Below are positions 32,244-39,697 of a DNA stretch of 64,000 nt, piece after piece (within the stretch, counting starts at the first letter, position 1; every line of letters starts with the position of its first letter). A model generated the notes under the pieces. The model searched no databases. It was not told where the DNA came from and worked only from the letters and a program-made list of their open reading frames with translations. This DNA comes from Pseudomonas sp. BCA17 (GTDB taxonomy: Bacteria; Pseudomonadota; Gammaproteobacteria; Pseudomonadales; Pseudomonadaceae): assembly GCF_004519405.1 (NCBI RefSeq), contig NZ_SGWI01000007.1, forward strand, positions 124,001 to 188,000. The letters run 5' to 3'. Position numbers and translations under genes: made by a program.

Positions 32244-33485
32244 TTAAATCCAGGAGTGACGAGCAGGCAACGTACCGTTCAAGCGATAGGCACCGATGGC
32301 GTGATACTTCCAGCGCACCGGGTCATGCAGGGTGTGCACCCGGGCATTGCGCCAATGGCGGTCGAGGTTGAATTCGGCGAGGGTGGCGCGGCTGCCGGCG
32401 AGCTCGAAGAGCTTTTCGCTGACCTGCAGCGACACTTCGGTGGTCAGCACTTTCGCCTCGGCCACGGCAATCGAGGCCCTGGCGGCGGACTGTGCGGTGA
32501 TCGGCGCGGCACTGACTTCGTCCAGCACCTTGCCGGCCTTGCGTAGCAGGGCTTCGGCGGCGTGCAGTTCGATTTTCAGCTTGCCGATATCGGCGATCAC
32601 ATACAGGTCATCGCTGGCGCGTTCGACCTTGGCGTCGATCCACGGGCGTGAACGTTCACGCACGAAGGCGATGGTGTCATCGAGCGCACCCCGGGCTATG
32701 CCGGCGTCGATGGCGGCCTGGATCAACTGTGAAACCGCGCCCTGGATATTCGGGGTTTCACCGATGCGCCAGTTATCGACCACCAGTTCTGCGTCCACCG
32801 GCACGCGGTCCAGCAGCACAGTGCCGCTGGCGGTGGTGCGTTGGCCGAAGCCCGACCAGTCATCAACGATGCGCAGCCCTTCGGTGCCACGGCGCACAAA
32901 CGCCATGACTTGCTTGCCGTCATCGTTCAACGCCTTGATTGCCACCCAATGGGCGAATAACGCACCGGTGGAATAGAACTTCTGCCCGCTGACGACGTAG
33001 CCATCGCCCTCGGCGGTGAGGCGGGACTTGAGCTCCAGGGTATTTTTGGTGCCGCGTTCCGGGCCGCCATTACCGATGCGCCAGCCGTCGAGCACGCTCT
33101 GGAACAGGTGTTTCTTCTGGCGCTCGGTGGCGCTGCCCTGCAACAGGTACAGGATGCCGAAGTGATTTTGCGGGATCTGCCCGAGGGCCGGGTCCGCCGC
33201 GCTGATGATCGCGAACACTTCGGCCAGGGTCACGAATGACACCTGCGGGCCGCCGTATTCACGGGGAATGGAAATGCTGCCCAGCCCACTGCGGGTGAAC
33301 TGTTCGATCTGTGCCCACGGCAACTGGCGTTGGCGGTCGCGCTTGGCCGCCTGCAGGCGCGCGGCCTGGGCCAGCTCGTGTGCCGCCTCCAGCGCCTGGG
33401 CGTCGCTGCGCAGCACGGTGGCCGGCAACAACAGTGGGGCTACGTCCAGATCACTCTGGGGGGGTGTTAGAGCCAAATTAGACAT
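32244..33485 (-). CDS. sfnB: SfnB-family sulfur acquisition oxidoreductase, copy 2
   Basis: The 413-residue paralog of the preceding protein has the same domain order and motifs (GSISIPREYGGPQVSFVTL; GQKFYSTGALFAHW; DDWSGFGQRTTASGTVLLD; HWRNARVHTLHDPVRWKYH). The two probably arose by tandem duplication and may form a mixed oligomer or act on different substrates. It is the first gene of the likely sfnB-sfnB-monooxygenase-metQ-metN-metI transcript. The 187 bases in front of it, partly very AT-rich, presumably carry the promoter. Confidence 0.9.
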   Translation of the reverse strand: MSNLALTPPQSDLDVAPLLLPATVLRSDAQALEAAHELAQAARLQAAKRDRQRQLPWAQIEQFTRSGLGSISIPREYGGPQVSFVTLAEVFAIISAADPALGQIPQNHFGILYLLQGSATERQKKHLFQSVLDGWRIGNGGPERGTKNTLELKSRLTAEGDGYVVSGQKFYSTGALFAHWVAIKALNDDGKQVMAFVRRGTEGLRIVDDWSGFGQRTTASGTVLLDRVPVDAELVVDNWRIGETPNIQGAVSQLIQAAIDAGIARGALDDTIAFVRERSRPWIDAKVERASDDLYVIADIGKLKIELHAAEALLRKAGKVLDEVSAAPITAQSAARASIAVAEAKVLTTEVSLQVSEKLFELAGSRATLAEFNLDRHWRNARVHTLHDPVRWKYHAIGAYRLNGTLPARHSWI

Positions 33486-33672
33486 CAGCGCCGCTCCTTG
33501 GCTGCACGTAATGCCCTGGCGTTATGCACCGGGGTAATTCTGACCATACCGACCTCGCATTCAATGAAATAAAACCAGAAAAATCAGAGATGTCCGGTGG
33601 TCCGGTGCATATACCCTAAGCGTGTTTATTTTTTTAATAAACTAACTTTTAGGAATATGCATAGAAGGGCTG

Positions 33673-34458
33673 TCACCCCGGCTCGCAGGGTGAGCCGGGG
33701 TGACGCGGTTGATAGATCGACGCAGCCCTGGCCGGGCGGGCCGGCGCCTGTGGCGCACAGGCGGCGATGTTCAAGGTGCGGCTCGGTGCCCAGCGTGAAT
33801 TATTGCCGACGCAATCGAGAATGCAGTAGGTCACGTCCAGGCGGATGTCGTCGCCGGCTTCGAGGATCATTGTCGAGGGCACCCACACCTGCACCGCCAC
33901 CCCGATGCCCTTGGCCTGGATTTTCGGCAGGTCCATCCGCACATCGCCCCAGCGCAGGGTAATGGCGTCGCCGCTGGCCATGTTCAGGTAGGGCTCGATG
34001 GTCAGCGGGATGCCGCGCCGAACCTGGCTCGGGTTGACCCCATGGCGGCGGATGGTATCGGGCAGTCCGACGGGGGCAAGGTTCTGGTTTTCGTCGCTGA
34101 ACAGCACCGAAGGCAGGCCGCCCGGGTAGTTGGTCTTCACCCGTACGTGCGTTACTGCGGAGCGGGCCGGGCCGTAGCCGACTTGCATGACTTGGTAATG
34201 AACCTGGGCCTGGCCATCCAGCACAAAGCTTTCCGGGACACGCAGGTGTGTCGGCGTACCGACCTTGCAGGCAGTTATCCGCCGTGAGGCGGTAAAGCAG
34301 TTGTTCCAGAACAACTCGATCAGGTCGCCTTCCTCCATCCCGGGGTAGGGCGCGATGTCCACCTGCAATTGGGCGGCGGCGAGGGCATTGATGCCATGCC
34401 GTTGCGCCTGGGGCAGGGTCGGAGCGGTGAGCATGGCCGGGGTTGCAGTGCGCGTCAT
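33673..34458 (-). CDS. Protein of unknown function with two related beta-sandwich-like repeats
   Basis: The 261-residue protein has no signal peptide or membrane segment. Two halves share a pattern: VDIAPYPGMEEGDLIELFWNN near residue 35 and LTIEPYLNMASGDAITLRWGD near residue 150, each followed by beta-rich sequence and a segment about partner strands (QVHYQVMQV; GVAVQVWVP). The same pattern, a pro-tyr region then GD-I-LxW, occurs in Ig-like repeats of large Pseudomonas surface proteins. A stand-alone two-repeat protein would fit, but function is unknown. AAGGAG precedes the ATG at 34458 by 7 bases. It lies between the sfnB operon and the cystine importer, on the same strand as both. Confidence 0.75.
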   Translation of the reverse strand: MTRTATPAMLTAPTLPQAQRHGINALAAAQLQVDIAPYPGMEEGDLIELFWNNCFTASRRITACKVGTPTHLRVPESFVLDGQAQVHYQVMQVGYGPARSAVTHVRVKTNYPGGLPSVLFSDENQNLAPVGLPDTIRRHGVNPSQVRRGIPLTIEPYLNMASGDAITLRWGDVRMDLPKIQAKGIGVAVQVWVPSTMILEAGDDIRLDVTYCILDCVGNNSRWAPSRTLNIAACAPQAPARPARAASIYQPRHPGSPCEPG

Positions 34459-34833
34459 AAGTAATCTCCTTGATGCAGCCAGCAGCAATCGTTCCAGCAG
34501 CGGTTGCGCGGTTGCGCGCAGGGTGCCGAAAGAAACGATTCAGTGAATAGCCGGGATAGGATCCAATCCTCTGGGGGCTAGATAAGAGGGTTGGCCAGGA
34601 GGCGTCAATGGCGGCACAAGGCTAAACGGCGGGTTGGAGCAGATTCAGAAAGGGCTGACTGGGCAGGGGGTTTTAAGCACGCCGGCGCGGGGCGCTTTAC
34701 CGATTGGAATGAGGATTTTTTGTAGGACTGTGGCGAGGGAGCCTGCTACCGCTGGAGTGCGAAGCGCTCCCTGGATTTCGGGGCCGCTACGCAGCCCAGC
34801 GGGAGCAAGCGCCCTCGCCACACTGCAAGGCTG
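34459..34833. other. Gene-free stretch with a REP doublet
   Basis: About 375 bases between the repeat-containing protein and the tcyN stop. Its only recognised content is the REP doublet at 34729-34823, the promoter region of the repeat protein, and the 3' region of the cystine operon. No gene was seen. Confidence 0.6.
34729..34823. repeat. REP doublet after the cystine importer operon
   Basis: CTGTGGCGAGGGAGCCTGCT at the left pairs in inverted orientation with GGGAGCAAGCGCCCTCGCCA at the right. Between them lies a second short palindrome (GCGAAGCGC). It is 11 bases past the end of tcyN, where it may protect the mRNA 3' end. Confidence 0.75.
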
Positions 34834-35580
34834 TCAGTGTGCGAGGAATTTGCTCAAGAACTGTTTGGTCCGTTCTTCCCTGGGGTTGGCAAACAGCGCC
34901 TTGGCTTCACCCTGCTCCACGATCACACCCTTGTCGAAGAAGATCACTCGGTTGGCCACGTCCCGGGCAAAACTCATCTCGTGGGTGACGATCACCATGG
35001 TGCGGTTTTCTTCGGCGAGGCTGCGGATGGTCGCCAGTACTTCGCCTACCAGTTCCGGGTCGAGGGCCGAGGTGGGCTCATCGAACAGGATCACCTCCGG
35101 CTCCATGGCCAGCGCCCGGGCAATCGCCACACGCTGTTGCTGACCACCGGACAAACGCCTGGGGTACGACGCTTCCTTGCCCGCCAAGCCAACCCTGGCC
35201 AACAGCTTGCGACCCAACTCGGTCGCGGCTTCGCGTGGCATCTTCTTGACCACTATCGGCCCTTCGATGACGTTTTCCAGTGCGGTGCGGTGGGGGAACA
35301 GGTTGAAGTTCTGGAACACAAAACCCACGTGCTGGCGCAAACGTCGCACCAGGCCCTGTTGCTGGTTGAGCGGTTTGCTGCCGTCGATCTCGATATCACC
35401 CACCTTGATGCGGCCGCTGGTGGGTTCTTCGAGGAAATTCAGGCAGCGCAGGAAGGTGGTCTTGCCGGAACCGCTGGGGCCGATGATGGCGACGACTTCG
35501 CCTTCCTTGACCTCAAGGTCGATACCGTTGAGCACCACCTGACCGTTGAATTGTTTGGTCAGTTTTTCAACCATGATCAT
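34834..35580 (-). CDS. tcyN: L-cystine ABC transporter ATP-binding protein TcyN
   Basis: The 248-residue ABC ATPase of the polar amino acid group has Walker A GPSGSGKTT, a Q-loop (VGFVFQNFNLFPHRTALEN), signature LSGGQQQR, Walker B VILFDEPTSALDP and His in VTHEM. With TcyL and TcyJ it forms the high-affinity cystine importer. It ends the operon dcyD-tcyJ-tcyL-tcyN, three bases after the tcyL stop. In E. coli the same set surrounds dcyD near fliA. Confidence 0.9.
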   Translation of the reverse strand: MIMVEKLTKQFNGQVVLNGIDLEVKEGEVVAIIGPSGSGKTTFLRCLNFLEEPTSGRIKVGDIEIDGSKPLNQQQGLVRRLRQHVGFVFQNFNLFPHRTALENVIEGPIVVKKMPREAATELGRKLLARVGLAGKEASYPRRLSGGQQQRVAIARALAMEPEVILFDEPTSALDPELVGEVLATIRSLAEENRTMVIVTHEMSFARDVANRVIFFDKGVIVEQGEAKALFANPREERTKQFLSKFLAH

Positions 35581-35583
35581 GCT

Positions 35584-36249
35584 TCAAGACTCCAGGTCGT
35601 GCCGGTTGACCCGGTCTTCCAGGCGATTTTGAAAATGCGCCAGGATGCTTGCCAGTATCCAGTAGATCAGGGCTGCGGACAGGTACATGGTGAAAATTTC
35701 GAAGGTGCGCGCCGACACCAGTTGTGCCTGGCGAAACAGCTCTGGCACCTGGATGGTGGCGGCCAGCGCGGTGTCCTTGACCAGCGAAATAAAGCTGTTG
35801 CCCAACGGCGGCAACGCTGTGCGCATGGCCTGCGGCAGGATGGCCCGGCGCAGGGTCTGCGCGCGGGTCATGCCGATGCTGGCGGCTGCTTCCCATTGGC
35901 CGCGCTCGATGGAGGCAATGGCGGCACGCAGGATTTCACAGGCATACGCGGCCATGTTCAGCGAAAAGCCGATCAGCGCCGCGGGGATCGGGTCCAGCTC
36001 GATGCCCACTTGCGGCAAGCCGTAGTAGATCAGGAACAATTGCACCAGCAAGGGCGTGCCGCGAAAGAACGACACATAGATCCGTGCAATCCAGCTCAAC
36101 AGCTTGAAGCGCGACAGGCGCATCAAGGCCAGGCCGAAGCCCAGCAGCAAGCCGAAAAACATCCCGCCGAGGCTGAGAATCACCGTGTAGTACGCGCCCT
36201 TGAGCAGAAAGGGCGCGGAGTCCAGCGCGAGTTGGAAGCCTGCTTCCAT
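35584..36249 (-). CDS. tcyL: L-cystine ABC transporter permease TcyL
   Basis: The 221-residue inner membrane permease of the His/Glu/Gln/Arg family has the EAA-type loop SIERGQWEAAASIGMTRAQTL and five hydrophobic segments. The start codon shares one base with the tcyJ stop (TAATG), so its translation depends on tcyJ. It forms the membrane channel, most likely as a homodimer since only one permease gene is present. Confidence 0.92.
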   Translation of the reverse strand: MEAGFQLALDSAPFLLKGAYYTVILSLGGMFFGLLLGFGLALMRLSRFKLLSWIARIYVSFFRGTPLLVQLFLIYYGLPQVGIELDPIPAALIGFSLNMAAYACEILRAAIASIERGQWEAAASIGMTRAQTLRRAILPQAMRTALPPLGNSFISLVKDTALAATIQVPELFRQAQLVSARTFEIFTMYLSAALIYWILASILAHFQNRLEDRVNRHDLES

Positions 36250-37043
36250 TATTCAGTGACGTCAGCGTTGAAGTACTTCTCGGACAGCTTTTTCAAGGTG
36301 CCGTCGGCGCGCAGCTTGTCGAGGGCCTTGTTCACCGCGTCGAGCAATTCAGGCTCGCCTTTGCGCAGGGCAATACCGGCTTCCTGACGCGAGAAGGCAG
36401 CGCCGGCAGCGGCGGTGTCCGTGGCTTTCTTGGCGTATTCGAGGGCGGCCAGGCGGTCGATCAGGATGACGTCGGTACGGCCGATGCGCAGGTCCTGGAA
36501 CTTGGTGGGGTCATCGTTGTAGGTCTTGATAATGGCTTTGGGTTGGTTGTCCTTGAGCCATTGTTCGTAGTTGGTACCCAGGCCCACACCGACTTTCTTG
36601 CCGGCCAGGTCGTCGGCGGTCTTGATGGTGTCGACGTTTTTCTTCAGGGTCAGCGCCTGGATACCGGAGACGGTATACGGCTTGGAGAAGTCGTACTTCT
36701 TCTTGCGCTCTTCGGAGATGGTCACTTGGTTGACCACGGCATCGAGGCGCTTGGACTCCAGGGCGGCGAGGATGCCGTCCCACGGCGTGGCCTGCAGCTT
36801 GACCTTCACACCCAGCTCCTTGGCCAGCGCTTCGGACAGCTCGACTTCGAAGCCACTGAGCTTGCCGTTTTCATCGACAAAGCTGAACGGTGGGTAGGTG
36901 CCTTCCAGGCCGATCTTGATCTCGCCAGCCTTCTTGATGCTGTCCAGCTGTTCACCTGCGATAGCTTGGCCCATCAGGCCAGCTCCGAGTGCCAGGCCCA
37001 AAGTGCCAACCAACAACGTGCGACGGAATACAGAAATAGTCAT
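36249..37043 (-). CDS. tcyJ: L-cystine-binding periplasmic protein TcyJ (FliY)
   Basis: The 264-residue family 3 solute-binding protein has a signal peptide ending MGQAIA, and no lipobox. The binding domain shows IKIGLEGTYPPFSFVDENGKLSGFEVEL, then AVVNQVTISEERKKKYDFSKPY as in FliY/TcyJ. It captures cystine, and in other bacteria also diaminopimelate or selenocystine, for import through TcyL and TcyN. AGGGG precedes the start. The 284 bases between it and dcyD contain a REPIN, so tcyJLN may be partly separate from dcyD at the transcript level. Confidence 0.92.
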   Translation of the reverse strand: MTISVFRRTLLVGTLGLALGAGLMGQAIAGEQLDSIKKAGEIKIGLEGTYPPFSFVDENGKLSGFEVELSEALAKELGVKVKLQATPWDGILAALESKRLDAVVNQVTISEERKKKYDFSKPYTVSGIQALTLKKNVDTIKTADDLAGKKVGVGLGTNYEQWLKDNQPKAIIKTYNDDPTKFQDLRIGRTDVILIDRLAALEYAKKATDTAAAGAAFSRQEAGIALRKGEPELLDAVNKALDKLRADGTLKKLSEKYFNADVTE

Positions 37044-37210
37044 GAAGAGCCCCTGTGTTTTTATGTTGAGCGAAGCAGGTGACGCAGTAGTCGTATCCTG
37101 CCTTAAAGCGCGTAGCGCGTCTTCGCCTACGGCGCGACTATAAAGCCGGTTTTTAAGACTTGAAAATAATATAAATTATCCTGCTTATTTCTTTATTGAA
37201 TAAAAGAGAG

Positions 37211-37316
37211 TCTGTAGGAGCGAGCTTGCTCGCGAAAAACGTCAACGATCACTGGGTGAATTGGGGTGAGCGGCGGCGTCTGTTGGTTCTTCGCGAGCAA
37301 GCTCGCTCCTGCAGGG
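37211..37316. repeat. REPIN: inverted GTAGGAGCGAGCTTGCTCGC pair
   Basis: Two inverted REP units with CGAGCTTGCTCGCGAA/TTCGCGAGCAAGCTCG cores enclose about 55 bases. It fills much of the gap between dcyD and tcyJ and closely resembles the REPIN at 47964-48066, so both belong to one family. Confidence 0.9.
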
Positions 37317-37327
37317 GTAGGCGTGAA

Positions 37328-38320
37328 TCAGAAGACAGAGTCGTAGGCAAACAACGCCGGCGCCCCACCGGTATGCAGAAAAATGATCGGGCCGTCTTCA
37401 AAGCGCTGACGCCCGATGCCGTCCAGCAGGCCGGCCATGGCCTTGCCAGTGTAGACCGGGTCCAGCAGCAGGCCTTCCTGGCTCGCCAGTAACTTGACCG
37501 CAGACAACGTGCCGGCGTTCGGTTCGCCGTAGCGCGGGCTGAAGTATTCGTCCCATAGGATCACTTTGAAGGCTTCGGGAACATCCACACCCAGCAACTC
37601 AGCGGTGCGCTCGGCCAGGCCCTGCACTTTCGGACGCTGGGCTTCGTCGGTGCGGGACACCGTGACGCCAATCACCGGCAGGTTCGGCAGCACTTCGCTC
37701 AAGGCCAGGGCGAGACCACTGTGGGTTCCCGCACTGCCGGACGCCAGCACCACGGCGGCAAATTCGATCCCGCTGTCTTCGATCTGCGCGGCCAACTCCA
37801 GCCCGGCGCGCACATAGCCCAGGGCACCGAGGGCATTGGAGCCGCCGATGGGCACCAGGTACGGTTTCTTGCCGTTGCTGCGCAAGCGGTCGGCGAGGGC
37901 GTTGAGCTGTTCGTCGACGTGGTCGAGGTTTTCCACCAGTTCGACCTTGGCGTCGAACAGGTCCAGCAACAGGCGGTTGCCGTTGCCCAGGTAATTGGGG
38001 TCTTCGGTGCCAGTGGGGTTCTCCAGCAGCGCGACGCAGCCCAGGCCGAGCTTGGCGGCCAGCGCAGCAGTCTGGCGTACGTGGTTGGACTGGATGGCGC
38101 CGGCGGTCACCAGGGTGTCGGCGCCCTGGGCGATGGCATCGGCTGCCAGGTACTCGAGTTTGCGCAGCTTGTTGCCGCCCATGGCCAGAGGCGTGGTGTC
38201 GTCGCGTTTGACGTAGATATCCCTGCCCAGCCAGGCCGACAGCCGCTCGAGTTTTTCCAGGGCGGTGGCGCCGCCCAGCAGTTCCAGACGGTTAAAGCGG
38301 TCGAGCTGTTGTTTGATCAT
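37328..38320 (-). CDS. dcyD: D-cysteine desulfhydrase
   Basis: The 330-residue PLP-dependent enzyme of the ACC-deaminase/D-cysteine desulfhydrase group has its probable cofactor lysine at Lys51 in MGGNKLRKLEYL, and the SNHVRQTAALAAKLG region. It splits D-cysteine into pyruvate, ammonia and sulfide. Beside the cystine importer this releases sulfur from imported D-cystine or detoxifies D-cysteine. ACC deaminase is the main alternative; the cystine genes favour D-cysteine desulfhydrase. It is divergent from the serine acetyltransferase gene (166 bases apart). Confidence 0.9.
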   Translation of the reverse strand: MIKQQLDRFNRLELLGGATALEKLERLSAWLGRDIYVKRDDTTPLAMGGNKLRKLEYLAADAIAQGADTLVTAGAIQSNHVRQTAALAAKLGLGCVALLENPTGTEDPNYLGNGNRLLLDLFDAKVELVENLDHVDEQLNALADRLRSNGKKPYLVPIGGSNALGALGYVRAGLELAAQIEDSGIEFAAVVLASGSAGTHSGLALALSEVLPNLPVIGVTVSRTDEAQRPKVQGLAERTAELLGVDVPEAFKVILWDEYFSPRYGEPNAGTLSAVKLLASQEGLLLDPVYTGKAMAGLLDGIGRQRFEDGPIIFLHTGGAPALFAYDSVF

Positions 38321-38486
38321 GGCTACGCACGGTTGCTAAGTGATGGGGCGACTATAGGCAGGCACATTTCATCGGGCAACCGCCAATCGCTTATGCCGTA
38401 TGGTTCTTAGTATCACACCATTGGTTCTTAAGAGCGGCCAGGGTGCATACCGTAAAGTGAGCGCCATTACGTCAGGAGTGAATACC

Positions 38487-39413
38487 GTGAGTGAGCGTTC
38501 CAGTCATTGGCAATTGCAGACCATCGTCAGCCAACTGCGCAGCGCCCGGGACCAGTGGCGTACGCGCAATGGTCGCTTGAGCGGCGAGCATGGCGGCCGC
38601 GAATTACCCTCCCGTGAAGCGGTGGCGCAGATCCTCGAATCACTGTGTGGGGCGCTGTTTCCCATGCGCCTGGGGCCGGTGGATCTGCGTGAGGAAAGTG
38701 AAGACTTTTACGTCGGCCATACCTTGGACGTTGCGCTCAACGCGCTGCTCGCCCAGGCCCGCCTGGAGCTGCGCTATGCCGCGCGCCAGGGCGGCAGGAA
38801 TGACAGCGAAGTCGACGCCCTGGCTATCCGGCTGATCCAGGATTTCGCCCTGGCCTTGCCATCCCTGCGCAGCCTGTTGGACACCGATGTGCTGGCCGCT
38901 TACCACGGCGATCCGGCCGCACGCAGTGTGGACGAAGTGCTGCTGTGCTACCCCGGCATCCTGGCGGTGATTCACCACCGTCTGGCGCACCATTTGTACC
39001 GCGCCGGCCTGCCGCTGTTGGCGCGGATCAGTGCAGAGATCGCCCACTCGGCCACTGGCATCGATATCCACCCCGGCGCGCAGATCGGTCCGAGTTTCTT
39101 TATCGACCATGGCACCGGTGTGGTGATCGGCGAAACCGCAATCATCGGCGAGCGTGTGCGCATCTACCAGGCCGTGACGCTGGGTGCCAAGCGCTTCCCG
39201 GCGGATGAGGATGGGCAATTGCAGAAGGGCCATCCGCGTCATCCGATTGTCGAGGACGATGTGGTGATCTATGCCGGAGCGACGATCCTTGGACGCATCA
39301 CCATCGGCAAGGGGTCTACCATTGGCGGCAATGTGTGGCTGACCCGCAGCGTGCCGGCTGGGGCGAATATCACGCAGGCGAACTTGCAGCATGATGATGG
39401 AGCGCAAAAATAA
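38487..39413 (+). CDS. epsC: Serine O-acetyltransferase (EpsC/CysE type)
   Basis: The 308-residue enzyme has an N-terminal helical domain (the SAT domain) and a C-terminal left-handed beta helix of hexapeptide repeats (ATGIDIHPGAQIGPSFFIDHG; GVVIGETAIIGERVRIYQ). It makes O-acetylserine, the acceptor for sulfide in cysteine synthesis, so it connects directly with the neighbouring sulfide-releasing enzyme. O-acetylserine is also a CysB-type regulatory signal in relatives. The GTG at 38487 is chosen because CAGGAG lies 9 bases upstream; the longer frame starting at 38400 has no such site. The length exceeds that of E. coli CysE (273), consistent with the EpsC branch. Confidence 0.88.
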   Translation: MSERSSHWQLQTIVSQLRSARDQWRTRNGRLSGEHGGRELPSREAVAQILESLCGALFPMRLGPVDLREESEDFYVGHTLDVALNALLAQARLELRYAARQGGRNDSEVDALAIRLIQDFALALPSLRSLLDTDVLAAYHGDPAARSVDEVLLCYPGILAVIHHRLAHHLYRAGLPLLARISAEIAHSATGIDIHPGAQIGPSFFIDHGTGVVIGETAIIGERVRIYQAVTLGAKRFPADEDGQLQKGHPRHPIVEDDVVIYAGATILGRITIGKGSTIGGNVWLTRSVPAGANITQANLQHDDGAQK

Positions 39414-39430
39414 AAAATTGCGCACATCCA

Positions 39431-39463
39431 ATGTGGGTGGGGGCAAGCCCCTCCCACATTTTT
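39431..39463 (+). terminator. REP-type hairpin with T run after epsC
   Basis: AATGTGGG and a G-rich arm pair with CCCC and TCCCACATT across a short loop, followed by TTT, 17 bases after the stop. It can serve as the epsC terminator and has the REP core at the same time. Confidence 0.7.
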
Positions 39464-39575
39464 GAACGCACTGCACCGAACGATTTCCCCTCCCCACCCG
39501 TCATACAACTCCTTGAGCTAGCGTAGGAATTACCTACCATTCAGCCCCGGGATTAGTCCAGAACCGCCTATCCAT

Positions 39576-39605
39576 GTTTAACTTGAACGTTCGTTCAAGT
39601 TAAAC
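39576..39605. promoter_or_regulatory. BetI-type operator upstream of betT
   Basis: A 30-base stretch has two perfectly inverted 14-base arms (GTTTAACTTGAACG and its complement) around a central TT. It lies 93 bases upstream of the betT ATG. The TTGAACGTTCGTTCAA core closely resembles known operators of the choline-responsive TetR-family repressor BetI, so betT is probably de-repressed by choline. The betI gene is not in this window. Confidence 0.85.
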
Positions 39606-39697
39606 CCGGTGGTTCGCTGCCCGCTCACAACAGGAGGCTTACCTTTGCTGAGTCCGTTATTTCCAATCACAGCCGATACTCTCGGGGTGCATCGTTC

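Noticed and set aside
33500..33530. GGCA...TGCA motif as a sigma-54 promoter before the sfnB operon
   Set aside because: On the minus strand the GG to GC spacing is two bases short of the consensus.
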